The notes below the pieces were generated by a model. It worked only from the letters and a program-made list of their open reading frames with translations. It had not been told where the DNA came from and ran no database searches. A stretch of DNA of 64,000 nucleotides. Source: Abelmoschus esculentus. Lineage: Eukaryota; Streptophyta; Magnoliopsida; Malvales; Malvaceae. Shown here one piece after another: positions 20,861 through 32,484 of the stretch. The stretch spans positions 16,608,501 through 16,672,500 of the forward strand of contig JAUCBN010000029.1 of assembly GCA_035048815.1 (NCBI GenBank). Direction: 5' to 3'. A program made the translations under genes and the position numbers. How positions within the stretch are numbered: position 1 is the stretch's first letter; every line of letters begins with the position of its first letter.

Positions 20861-23800
20861 GTTGTGTCCATGCCGGGTATAGACTTTCTTCACAACAAAA
20901 ATCATAAAATTAATTCCCCACAAACACACTCTTAGTATTAACAATGCAAACGTGACAGTGTAACCTTAGCTCTCTTCCTAATCATAATCTAAATTATTTA
21001 GATAAATATTCTTTTTTAGCTTACTAAAAATAAATTCTTGTCTAATTCAACTCAAATTTAAAAATCATAATTAATTCAACTAAAAATTTTATTTATGATT
21101 AATATTTATATATTAAATGAAATTTTAATAAACTTTATTATCGGGGGTTTAATACTCATTATAAATATAGAATTTGGAGAAAGTATTATACGGAACGCTA
21201 TTTTAAGAATATAATGTAAATTTTTTTGTCTCTAATCTTTATTCATCTATTTTATTTTTTTAATCACAATAAATATTTTTTTTTGTATAAAATAATCGCG
21301 ATAAATTAAATTTGTTTTCTTCTTATCGACTCGGTCAACATAAAACTAGCATTTAGTGAAGTTTGTAATTTTGTTTACATAAAATGCTAGTTTATTCTAA
21401 ACTGAAATAAAAAATTTATCTAAAGAGTCTTAAAAATATTATTTATTTAATTGATTATTTTTAAGGGAATATTTGAATGATTAAGTGTTTTAAATTTAGG
21501 GTAAATTATATAATTGTTCTTTTGATTATGATTAACTTTTTATTGAGTTTTTTCTATTATGGATCCATATATAAGTCTTCAATTATTTATGACTAATAAA
21601 TCAATTTAATTTTATTAAAAATAAATGATTGATGATGTGATTGTTAATAAAATTTATATAATAATTAATTTAACTTTTAATATTTATATTTTGTTTAATT
21701 TAAGTTTAAATTTAAAATTTTAGTTCTCAATATTTAAATATTATTTTATTTTAATTCTTTAAATCCAAGAAAAAATAAAATAAAAGATAAAAAATTAAAT
21801 CTGTAATTATATATATTATTAACTGTCCACCATTAGTCATTTATTTTTAATAAAATTAAATTGATTTATTAGTTACGAAGAATCAAAAGACCTGTTTATA
21901 ACTTTTCGTAATCAGAGAATTTAACAAAAGAATTATATCACAAATGACTATTTACGTAGTCTATCCTTTTACGTTAGTTTGCGTCATAAAAACAAGGCAA
22001 ACATAAAATGGACACTCACGTTTTGAGGTAAGAAAATAAAAAATTAAAAAAATTCAAATGCTTTTGAGGAATAAAAAACTTATTCCCTTAACATGCTCGT
22101 TAATTATTTATAATAAAAAATCTTTCATAAATTAAGTGAATATTTTAAAAATATATTGAAAATTAATGAAAATATTCATATAAAGGGATCGTATTATCCA
22201 TTGATTATTCTACTATAAAATTTAAAAATAAATTAATAGGAAAACAAAAAAATCTTTAAAGATAAGGATGATTGTTCTTTTTAATCCCATTTAGTTTCGT
22301 CCTTATTCTATTCAGATTATGATCAGAGACAAATTTAGGGATACAAGCTGAGATTATGACTATTTTTTGTTTTCTTAAAAAGATTTTATAAGATGACATT
22401 TGTTAATATCTTTTAAAATTTTGGACAATATACACCTTATGCTTACACAATTTATTATAAAATACAGTATCTATACGAATATTTATAGATTAGATTCTGA
22501 ATAAATTAACTATATGATTGATTATTATTACTTTTTTTAATAATCAAAGATGTGTATAACTCTACCTTCTTCAATTTATAGATTAGTTTCTGAATAAAAA
22601 AATCTTTTTCTTGTTTTATTTTAATAAGAATTTATATTTTTTTGTCTTTGTGACACGTTTTTTTTCTGTCCTTGTGGCATGTTTTTTATTTTTATTTTGG
22701 GGTTTGATTTGTCTGTCTTTATAGCATGTTACAACATACCCTAGCGATCGATTGTTATTCGCACAAAGATTCAATCGATGCTAGTTTCTGATTTATTGTT
22801 TTTGTCGGTGGTCACTTGGAAAGACTTATTCCCACTTAGTTGTTGGTTGTTTGCCGATAAAATCAGTCCTGGGTAGCGGTACTTTTTGCACGACAGTTTG
22901 GATCGCCTACAACTTCTTCTTCCTTCACCATGCGTCGCGTTTGTACAAAGACAAAGAGATTCATAAAGCTTCGGAATTTAGTTGGTATGCTTATTTCTAT
23001 AGGAATTTTATTTTTCTTTGTTTTTGAGTTATAAGAATTTTTGAATTTTTTAATTCAATTACTTTTTGATTACGATGTAATTATAATTTTTTATGGATTT
23101 GATAAAAATTTAATACAATTTATCGAAAAAAGGGGGGGAAATATTCTAAACCGAAGACTTTTGCTAATTATGATTCATAATGACCCATTAAAAATACTTT
23201 ACACCCATAAAATTGGTGATGTTTTTGAATGAATGTCAAAACACCAGGCTTATTTTTAAACAATTTCCATTAAGGCTAACCTCTTTGATTTAATTCCGGA
23301 TAACCCGGCCCATGTAAACAAAATTCGTTTTTTCGATATCTTTATCTACTTCTTACACTTAAAATTCATGTTTATGATTTATGATTTAGGGTTAGAGTTT
23401 AAAATTTTTAAAGTAGAATATATTATTTAAATTTTATAATTTAAAATTATAATTAGATATTTTAATGTTAAAACATAAAAATACACACATAAAAAAAACA
23501 AATGATTTTAGTTTTTTAAGATGTTTCATTCTCTCATTTTTAAAACTTACTTTCATTATTATAATCTTTAATATACAAGAATAGAGATGACAATTTAATC
23601 CGAATATAATTTGATTTAAAAATTTTAAATTTAAATTTGATTACAAAAATCTAAATTCGTATCCAAAAAAATGTATGAGTCTTAATAAGAGGTGACTCGG
23701 ATATGAATATTATCATAATCTATCCAAATTCGATCCAAGTTCATGTTCACCAAATCTATTCTGAGCTCGAGTCAAAATATTTATGATTTTTTTTATAAAA

Positions 23801-24006
23801 TCATTAGTATAGGGTAGAAATCAGGTTGGGGAGAAACGATATTTTATTTTTTATTTTTTCTAACACTTATGGGTATAATTTCAGGAAATTCACATTCAAC
23901 ACTATTAAACAAAATTTATTACTTTATTAAAAATATAGGATTAATTTTAATTTACAAGTCATATTTTATTTTTTTTATTTTGTTCGTTTCCAACACAAAT
24001 GTCATG
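20861..24006. other. Gene-free AT-rich region
   Basis: This is the HY5 3' flank followed by about 3 kb without a supported gene. An inverted-repeat element lies at about 21497-21942. The stretch 22720-22990 has more balanced composition and could be a decayed gene or transposon piece, but no frame is kept. About 23590-23800 holds GATTCGAATC-type words of an old hAT-like repeat. Confidence 0.55.
21497..21942. repeat. Long-inverted-repeat MITE-like element
   Basis: A segment reading ACTAATAAATCAATTTAATT and continuing TTATTAAAAATAAATGA at about 21583 recurs as its reverse complement at about 21838-21875. Outer parts with ATATAATT..TTCTTTTG also pair. No transposase and no certain target duplication were seen. 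Confidence 0.55.
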
Positions 24007-24306
24007 TGTCACGGACCGTGAGTCGTGACTACGCGGGACCGAGCGAGATGCTTTCTGGTGGTGCGTAAAGCTTGGGAGCGGGATTGCATTAAGATTGTAA
24101 TACGTGCTGAGCAGCCGTCCTATCTAGGATGGGCGCGCTGATCGTGCACCACACTGGTCGGGAGCTGTCCCCGCTTCCCTGATGAGCCCATGAGAGGGCG
24201 AAACCAGTAAGCATCGGAGATCGTAAAGGCTGATCCTCGGACATGCGAGTGTCCCGAGGTGCCGCACGGGTAGAAGTCCCTGCGCGAAAACTCTGACCCC
24301 GTGACA
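24007..24306. mobile_element. GC-rich solo-LTR-like block
   Basis: A 300-bp stretch of clearly higher GC than its surroundings begins TGTCACGG and ends CCGTGACA, so it has TG..CA termini inside an 8-bp inverted repeat, as LTRs often do. No partner copy, primer site or coding region flanks it in the window. The flanks TCATG and TATGG are not a matching target duplication. A solo LTR or small TRIM fragment is the best guess. Minus-strand open frames inside it look accidental. Confidence 0.45.
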
Positions 24307-24394
24307 TATGGTAGTAGTATTCAACTACGAAGTAAATAAAAGAAAAGCAAACTATGGAGACAAACTATTTTAATACTACTACCATAGTTTGTCT
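24307..24394. repeat. Nested inverted repeats next to the GC-rich block
   Basis: TATGGTAGTAGTATT (24307-24321) is answered by its exact complement at 24372-24386. AGACAAACTAT (24356-24366) is answered at 24384-24394. Two alternative hairpins are possible. Confidence 0.7.
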
Positions 24395-24659
24395 ATAATT
24401 ATTTTTACAGATACGATTTGTTATTTTAACAAATCGAATATAATAATTTTTATTTTCGGTTTTATTTAAATTTTAGCGATAAAATTATCATTGTCCCTAC
24501 GAATAAAGATTTCATTTTTTTCTCGTTATTTTATTGATTTTTTAAATTAATATTATAAAAAAATATTACAAGTCCTCTTCGAATATATGAGTCCATCTGT
24601 GATGTTGAAGCGCCATTTCTTGGTGGGTCATAAGTTTATGTCTCATTTCTTATAACGTG

Positions 24660-24869
24660 GAGAGATTATTAGGTTAACCTTGTTCACTACGTTATCTATA
24701 GTTCAAATAATCAGGACTGTTGATTTTTAAATAATTATTTAATAATTATCTACTCATTAAGTTCATGTAGGAAAGAGGTGATGATTCACTTAAAAAAATT
24801 AAGATCGACGGGCCTGATTGCTTGGGACCATAAATAACGTGTTGAACAAGTTTCACTTAATAATTTTTA
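24660..24869. mobile_element. MITE family A, copy 2 (210 bp)
   Basis: The long arms pair: ACCTTGTTCACTACGTTATC near the left end matches the complement of the right-end ATAACGTGTTGAACAAGTTT. Flanks TATAACGTG (24651-24659) and TATAATGTG (24870-24878) form a 9-bp target duplication with one mismatch, typical of Mutator-like MITEs. Confidence 0.8.
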
Positions 24870-25338
24870 TATAATGTGGGTCCATGGAGGTGACATCATA
24901 ATTTATGTCATGATACACGTCACATAGGAGTGGATTTTTTTTATTAAATAAAAGCTTTGTCATGCAATGATCCGACGCACGAATTACCGCGTGGGAGTTT
25001 ACCGGATGAAATGGTCGGAGGCAAGACATGTGGGACCCGTATCCAAATTCATGTAGCCGTTAAGGTTTTAAGGGACATTCCAACAGTCATTATGAAGGAT
25101 TTGGACAAGGGGAATGATGACGCAACAGTTAATCGGTATCTTACGATAAAAAAATATTGCGGGCAGATTTAGAAAACGCTAATATTAAATAATCGTTAAA
25201 AATAATTGTATTTTTTTAAATAAAATTTTACTATATATATTTTTATATATATTGGATTTTATATAAAAATATAAAAATTTAGTATATCAAAAAAATTATA
25301 TTAAAATTCTTATATTTTTTTGATATAAATATTTTTTT

Positions 25339-25446
25339 TAATTAGTTAATAGTGATTACAGTAGTATATGTTTTAGAATATAATTTTTTATCATTTAACG
25401 TTGATCGTTCAATTACACTGCTGATATCACTGGTGTTCGAACCTCT
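25339..25446 (+). repeat. Dispersed repeat R2, copy 2
   Basis: It contains TTAGTTAATAGTGATTACAG, TTGATCGTTCAAT and CACTGGTGTTCGAACCTCT in the same order and spacing as the copy at 36937. Confidence 0.65.
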
Positions 25447-26054
25447 CTTGGCTGAATTCGATTGTTTGATCCACTCAATATTATTATATATATATATAAT
25501 TACATTAAAGATCAAATATTCATAATAATATTAAATTTATTTTAAATTCAAACACGAATATATTTCATATACATAACTTAGTATTATTTTTAATTTAATT
25601 ATTAGATTATTTATTTATTTCTAGCATTAATAGCCAATTTAAATATATTTTGAATGTTATATACTATATCATGAATTCGTGCTTGGTTCAATGATAAATA
25701 GCACACCATTTATCCACCATATTTAATGGTCAGCACCTTATAGCCAATTAAATGTTTTCTGTAAACTTAAAGTATGACCGCCAACTAATTAAATGATAAT
25801 TATTATTTTTAAAATAAAATTATATTTAAAATTAAAAATATATAAATAACAACGATTAAATATGTGATTATATTATTTTGTTTCTAATTGTTATATTGTT
25901 ACTTTGTTATTTTTTAACGATAGATAATTCTATTAGAACCATTTTAATAGTTACGTTTTACATTTGTTAAAATTAAAAGTATAGTGATCATATCGACACT
26001 AACCCCATAATTGAATGTCATTTCTGTATTTTCCCAATCATCTATTATTAAAAT

Positions 26055-26392
26055 GGTAAACTACCTAAATTACCATCATACTATAAGTTTAGTTACGGTT
26101 TGACCATCATAATTTTTTTCAAAACAATTAAGCCACCGTACTATTAAAATTGACTCAATATGATCACCTCCCGTTAGATAACTAGGACTAAATTAAAAGA
26201 ATATATAAATAAAAAAGACTAAATATATAACTATATCCTTTTTAACTGTCATATCACCCTATAATTAATTTCTAATGATATATAATATACTGAGTTCATT
26301 TTAATATTATGATAGTTTAATTATTTTAAGAAATATATAATAATTAAATCGCGACTAAACTCATAATATACCAGCCATTTAGATAGTTTACC
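26055..26392. repeat. MITE with GGTAAACTA termini
   Basis: The left end GGTAAACTACCTAAAT and the right end ATTTAGATAGTTTACC are inverted. Pairing continues inward for about 120 bp with small differences (for example GAGTTCATTTTAATATTATG against ATTAAAATTGACTCAATATG). A one-ended relative occurs at about 50590. A target duplication cannot be told apart from the A-rich flank. Confidence 0.65.
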
Positions 26393-27271
26393 AAAAAAAA
26401 AAAAAACTTTAACCGTTACAACTCCTTTACACTTGGTGGGTTATTTTTTTACTATCAATTCTGATAAATTCGAATATCTTTGATTCTTAAATATTGTCTG
26501 AATCAAACATGATCAAAATATGAAGAAAAAAAATCAACATAATCAATTAGGCCTGATTTATTTTTCAAGACATACATGAAGAAGTAATTCCTAAAGATAA
26601 CTCTCACACTCATTTAAAAAAAAAATCTTAAATAAAATATAAGTACCAAAAGCATATACTTTTTTAACTTTAGATACTTTCTAAAATATATATATAAATA
26701 GATATTTAAAATTTTATTTATTATAATTTAGGTGTTTAAAATTTACAAAATTATAATTTTAAGTATCTAACCATTAAAAAATATTAGAAGAAAATAATCA
26801 ATCAATATTCGACACGTGACGTATTTTTAAAATTATAAAATTTTGAAATTTTTGAAGAATTGAAAATTTGAGGCTTTTTCTTAAAATTTAAAAAATCTTA
26901 TTAATGTCACAAGTCAAACATTGATTAAATAATATGTTTTTAGCACCCGGTTAAGTAACTAAAATTACAACGGTTAAAATTTTAATAATCTATTTTCTCA
27001 AAAAATACTTTAAAAACCTAAAATTTAAAAATAATATATTTAAACACCCAAATTTTTTTATATAATATAAAATTAATTAATAATATTATTATGATGTTTT
27101 TAATTTATTTTTATTTTGATTCTCAAAATTTTTAGTGAATAGATTTTTTAACAAGATTTTTCTGTATTAGCAGACCGCAAACTCAAAACATATTTAAACA
27201 ATACTAAACTATACGTTTCTCACTAAATTATCCCGGTTGATTATTTTAATTTCATTTGTTATAATAAAAAG

Positions 27272-27796
27272 ACATAAAGATAATTTTAACTATTAACGTT
27301 TATGATTTTTATCATTTTGATCCTCCTTTTTTGGGATAAATTTAGTCCTTAACTATATATTTTTTTGATAAATATCTCATTTTTTAACTAGCATAATGAT
27401 TAGATAGTTAAAAAAATAAGATATGTCATATATATGTAGAATGATATTTAAAATTTGAGAATGCTTACTAATCTTTTATTTTAGACTTAATTAACTTATA
27501 ATATTTTATTTGGATTTTAATTATTTTATATTTTATGTTAAAATAAAATTAGATTTTACATGTATATATTTATCATTATCGTAAAAAATTTAACGATAAT
27601 GAAATGTTATTTAAAATATATTACCACATATATATGACATATCAATATCGTTAAATTTTTAACGGTCTAATCATTATGTTAGTTAAAAAATAAATTATTT
27701 GTCAAAAAGACATAGGTTAATAGTTAAATTTATTCCAAAATTAAGAATAAAATAATAAAAATTATAAACATTAATTATTAAAATTATCTTTATACC
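27272..27796. mobile_element. 525-bp long-TIR element with perfect 9-bp duplication
   Basis: The left end GACATAAAGATAATTTTAA matches the complement of the right end TTAAAATTATCTTTATACC, apart from an internal gap. Further inner segments (AACTAGCATAATGATTAGA and TCTAATCATTATGTTAGTT) also pair. The flanks are an identical TAATAAAAA (27263-27271 and 27797-27805). The long arms, the 9-bp duplication and the absence of coding capacity fit a Mutator-like MITE. A truncated relative lies at 48324. Confidence 0.75.
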
Positions 27797-28067
27797 TAAT
27801 AAAAATATTATGATTTTTCGAATTAAATAAAAATCTAAAATTAATCAACAAATCTGTTAACTTTAAAACATAATATCCAAATCTATACAATCCAGATCAT
27901 TATTTGGATTTTTTTATGTCTCCGAAATTTATTCCTCCGTTTCATTTTAAACCTCCAACTCCAAAACAGTTTCCAACGCAGTCAACAATTCGTCCCCATC
28001 TCTTTCTCTTAAAACCCGACCTTTCTTCTCCCCAGAATTCAAAACTGGGTTCCCTCTCTGAGTTTTC

Positions 28068-30261
28068 ATGAAAGCAAAATCTACAAAAAAATGGGCGTCG
28101 TTTCAAATCGGAACGAACCGTAAAGTTTTCTGCAGAATACTCTCTGTATCATCAGGTACCTGTCGTCTCTTCTTAAACTTTTGCGTTCGTTTTTTGAAAT
28201 TTGTTTCTGAATCTTGTAGGATTCTTAGTTTAGGGTTTATGATTGTTTCCAATGATCTTGCTATGGTTATGAATTAAGATCACCCAGTACACTTGAATCT
28301 CATATACTCACTTTCATTTCACCTGATTTTAGTTCTTCTTTTGAATTTTTATATAATTATTTTATTTCGTTAATGTTTTAAGTTAATATCAATAAATTTT
28401 TAACTTATAAATAGGTGTTTAAATTATATATTTTTTAATATAAATATCGAAATAAGTAACTAAACTGTATAATAAAAAATATTATAAATAAAAAAATATA
28501 ATTATTACGTTCAAAGTAGACTTAATTCTATTAATTTAAATTACATTTTATTAAAAAAAATAAATTTATTTTATTTTTATTTTAACTTAAAAATAATTTA
28601 ATGATTCATAGAAAAATTACTATACGATTAAATGAAAAAAAACTAGATAAAATATATTTTTTCTGATTAAAATATTATTTTTAAAACTCATTTAATATAA
28701 AATAAGTTGTGGTTCATAGTTGTTTATTTTATCTTTTAATTTGTAAGATTAAGTTTTAATTTTTATTTATTAAAATATATAATTATTATTTTTAGTAAAA
28801 ATATATAGTTTGGGTATCTATTTATAATTTTTTTAGTAATGTTATCTTAAAACATTAATAGAATTAAACTTTAAGCACATATTTCAGCTAAAAAACATTA
28901 GACATTTATTTCAAAAAATATATATAGTTCAGACATTTATTTTAGCCGAAAAAATATTATGTACCTATTTCAAAAAAAGTGTATAATTTAGGCACTTATT
29001 CTTAGTTAATCTTATATAAAATTGTTCAATTTCTTTAAGGTTTGGGGTTTGAAGTTTGGGTTGGGATTAGGGTTGGGTTTGAGATTAGTCGCAATTGTTG
29101 GTGACTAGGGGTGAGCAAAACTCAGATCGACTCGAAAAAACCGAATAACTCGAGTTGAAGCGAAAATACTCGACTCGTTTTGACTCGATTCGAAATTTCA
29201 TAGACTCGACTCGAAAAAATTTCAAATAAAGTTTGAGTTGTAAAATATCGAATAGCTCAAAATTTTTAGTAATTAAAGGATTAATTTTTAAGTTTGAGAT
29301 AGTATCATTTTTTTATGATATATACATTGATATATAAAAATATAAAAAAATATTACTACATATGAAAATATATATATATATATATCTTATGATTAGATAA
29401 AGTTTAAATTGAAATTATATCATATTATAACATGATAAATAATTATAATTAAATATTTATAGAAACTCGAAAACTCGATTCGACTTGACTCTTTCTTAAA
29501 CTCGATTCGAACTGAAAAAAATTCAAATAAAGTTTGAATCGTAAAATACGACTCGTTAACTCAAATAACTCGAAATTTTTTGACTCGACTCGGCTTGATT
29601 GAATACTCACCCCTATTGGTGATGGATAATGTGAGTTAATGTGAAAAGAAAAAAGGAGTTAAGAGTTTTTTTTTTTTTTGGAAAAACAAAAATTTATAGT
29701 TTTAATTTAAATATTTTAGATTACGATTAAATCGATAAATTTTATACCAAATTGATAGGAATATAGAAAATTTTAGAACTAAAATTGATATTATCTGAAT
29801 TAAAAAAATTTACGCCAGCTTCTCCATTAAAGTTTTAATGGTTGAGTATTAAAATAAAACAAAAATATAACGTTAAATATTATTTTATTAAAATAATTAA
29901 TTAAAATAAAAATATGAATATAGATAAAATACTATTTATATCAATTTCATCAAATATCTAAATTTTCTCCTCAAATGGTAATAGCAGTTATAAATTTGAC
30001 ACAATAAAAACGTGTCATGGGTCAATTTAAATTTCTGATTATGGTAATTTTATAAATGCAATAAAAAAGCTACTAAATTTCTGATTATGGTAATTTATTT
30101 TTAATTGGTAATTAAGTGTAGATATATATGAGAAATTATGACGTGGGACGATTCTATAATATAATTTCTCGATTTATTGGATTCATAACCAAATTCTACA
30201 TCTGGTTTTGCACTCTTTCTTGACAAAGTATTTTCCACGCTTTTCAGGTGAATCTGTGTAG
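28068..30261 (+). promoter_or_regulatory. 5'-leader intron and spliced uORF of the myosin-binding protein gene
   Basis: Sequence at about 27930-28155 has balanced composition and ends ATCAG/GTACCT. A matching acceptor TTTTCAG lies at 30247. Together they suggest a noncoding first exon and a 2.1-kb leader intron (28156-30247). If spliced so, an ATG at 28068 opens a 33-residue uORF that crosses the junction and stops at 30261, 75 bp before the main ATG. This is inference from splice signals and needs transcripts. Confidence 0.45.
29106..29615. mobile_element. hAT-type MITE in the leader intron
   Basis: The ends TAGGGGTGAGC and, inverted, TAGGGGTGAGT are flanked by TTGGTGAC (29098-29105) and TTGGTGAT (29616-29623), an 8-bp target duplication with one mismatch, as in hAT elements. 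The interior is rich in ACTCGA words and has no transposase. Confidence 0.8.
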
Positions 30262-30336
30262 GAGAAACCATAATTTATCTTTCAGAATTCTGAAACAATT
30301 CTTATTAACGTTGTATCTGAATTGCTCTAATCCGAC

Positions 30337-31894
30337 ATGGCTGGAACCTCTGCAACTCTGCCGGTTCAAGAACTGGACGTTGCAGTTCTAAAAGAAACGC
30401 TTCGGTCTCAACATCAGCTTCTTCAGAAGCTATATTCTGAACTGGATGTTGAAAGAGAATCCTCGGCCACTGCTACGACCGAATCTCTGGCGATGATTCT
30501 GCGGCTGCAAAGCGAGAAGGCGGTAATAAAGATGGAGGCAAGCCAATACAAGAGATTGGCTGAAGAAAAGATTGGTCATGCTGAGGAATCTCTTGCAATT
30601 TTTGAAGAACTTATGTATCAGAAAGAAATGGAGATCTCTTCCCTTGAGTTCCAAGTTCAGGCTTATAGGTATAAGCTTCTAAGCTTGGGGTGTGATGATT
30701 TGAATGATTTCGAAACGCAGTTCACATCGAACCGATTTGGAGAAAGAAATGATGGATTCATTGGAGAAAAAGGTATTCAATCTACAATTACAAGACTCAG
30801 TTCTTTGCCTGCACGTTTACCAGTAGATTTCTCTTCAAAGAAGAATACTAATGGTGGGGAAAGCATTCAGGCGCCGTTGTGGAGTTCGTGTTCGAGCATG
30901 GATGCCGGAAACTCCGACACGGTAGTTCGTGCTCAAGGCTTGGGTTCGAGGAAAAGTTCGGTAAATTCAGCAGCTGGTGAATTCAAGTCTTACTTGGAAC
31001 AGATCAGATTGTTGGATGAAAAGGTGAAACAGATTGCAGACTGTAGTAAAGAAGTTGGTCCAAAGAAAATTTCAAATGCCAAGGAAAAATCAGTGTCCTT
31101 AAATTCTAGCTCATTGAATGAATGTCATGAAGATTCAACAGAATTGTGCATTTCAAGTTCTGCTTTTTCCTCTAGTGTTGTTCATGATATATTTGAAGTT
31201 CCAGTTATACATGAAGTTCCTGAAACCAGTGCAAAAAGCAGAACTTGCTTTGATGGGGAAAAGTGTACCGGTAAGTCGGCTTTGGAAAGCGATGATCGGC
31301 TTACAAAACCGGATTTGATACCGGAAGATAACTCGGGTTTAGCTCCTAAATGTGAAATTGACTGGATAAAGATGAACAGCTTTCTTAGTGCAATGCCAGA
31401 GGGGAAATTATGCAAGGCTAATGACTTGCCTGCTGAACATGGAACTGAATTCATTAAGGTAAATAAGTTGCTGATTACAGCTGCTGACTACAAATCTGCT
31501 CTTGGTCACATAGCCGCCGGCATTACCGACCATCAATCTGAGTTGAAACAACTTAGCCTGAGAGTAGAGAACCTTGAGAGTGGAAGAAGCAGTACAAGGC
31601 ATGAAATAGTAGACAGTAGGGAAGAGGAACTGAATTTGTTGAAGGATCTAAGAGAGCAGCTGAATTCAATACAATCTCAGATCCAAAGTTCGAAACCAAA
31701 GAATCCGTCCTCTCATTCGAACGAGGTGTCTCTAGTTCCTCTCACAGAGGTATGACTTTGATCTGCTTTTAAGCATCAATGTGCACATGATTTTTCTGCC
31801 TTCTGTGTTTCATTATGTTTTGCATTCCTTTTCTTCAAAGCCTGATCATGTGACCATCTTATGTGCACAGGCAATGATGTACTTTTGGCTGTAA
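30337..31894 (+). CDS. Myosin-binding protein with GTD-binding (DUF593) domain
   Basis: The coding exons are 30337-31749 and 31871-31894, giving 478 residues. Residues 1-125 match the GTD-binding domain of the plant MyoB family: LRSQHQLLQKLYSELDVERE, then a heptad-rich stretch with EKAVIKMEASQYKRLAEEKI and SLEFQVQAYRYKLLSLG. In characterised members this domain binds the globular tail of class XI myosins on vesicles. The middle is Ser-rich and disordered. A second coiled coil lies at about 400-460 and ends in DLREQLNSIQSQ. Splicing GAG/GTATGA to CAG/GCAATG gives the C terminus EAMMYFWL, a hydrophobic end I recognise from this family; without splicing the frame stops after LTEV. No clear membrane anchor is present at the N terminus. 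Arabidopsis orthologue not assigned. Confidence 0.85.
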
Positions 31895-32273
31895 TTAAGC
31901 ATATGATGCTGGAATCAACTCAAACAAGCTCCACTGATATCAAGGCAGGTTGGTCTGAAATTTGTGTCTTTGATTTCCTTGCAAGTGTTGTGATAAAATA
32001 GATAGTTTTTTTTTTCTTCTTAGTTCTTTTAAATGAGATTGTTTTTCATATAAAATGACCATGATGCATAATTATAGGTTTGTTTCAGCTTTTCCATGTA
32101 TGTATTTCCTTCCTGGACTCAGTAGTTGTTGATAATATGCAAAATATGTCTTCCATTACTTCTCATGGCTTTGTTGAGTTGATTTATTGAATGCAGTGGC
32201 ATGCATTGACAATAAGCATAACTTGGATGCCTAGAACCTCAAATTCTTTGCGAAAGAATAACCGAGCGAATAG

Positions 32274-32484
32274 GAGAGATTATATCATGAACCCTTTCTA
32301 CCACGCTATCCGTGATCCATGCAATCAAGCTCGTTTATCTTTAAGTAGTTATCTAATAACTACTCGCTTATTAATTTCATGTAGGAAAGAGGTGATAATT
32401 CACCTTAAAAAATATGGAATAGATAAATTTGATTGGTTGTGACCACAAATGACGTGGTGAAAAGGGTTTATGATATAATTTTTC
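32274..32484. mobile_element. MITE family A, copy 3 (211 bp)
   Basis: The ends GAGAGATTATATCATGAACC and, inverted, GAAAAATTATATCATAAACC are flanked by AGCGAATAG (32265-32273) and AGAGAATAG (32485-32493), a 9-bp duplication with one mismatch. Its sequence is close to copy 4 at 62191. Confidence 0.85.

Larger units (their letters stand above)
24879..27262. other. Gene-free region with several repeats
   Basis: A frame at 24957-25172 has more even base composition than its surroundings but starts in repeat-like sequence and resembles no family I know. The rest is A/T-rich sequence holding the R2 copy and the inverted-repeat element listed separately. Confidence 0.5.

Noticed and set aside
23041..23232. 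A possible small gene at 23 kb
   Set aside because: The frame is Phe/Ile/Asn-rich, as random AT-rich DNA would give, with no conserved feature.
24089..24324. Overlapping minus-strand frames in the GC-rich block
   Set aside because: They start at weak or chance ATGs, show no family motif, and lie inside a block with LTR-like ends.
24957..25172. A 71-residue plus-strand frame after MITE copy 2
   Set aside because: It begins within repeat-like sequence, has no recognisable domain and no upstream signals. A decayed promoter or gene piece is possible but cannot be supported.
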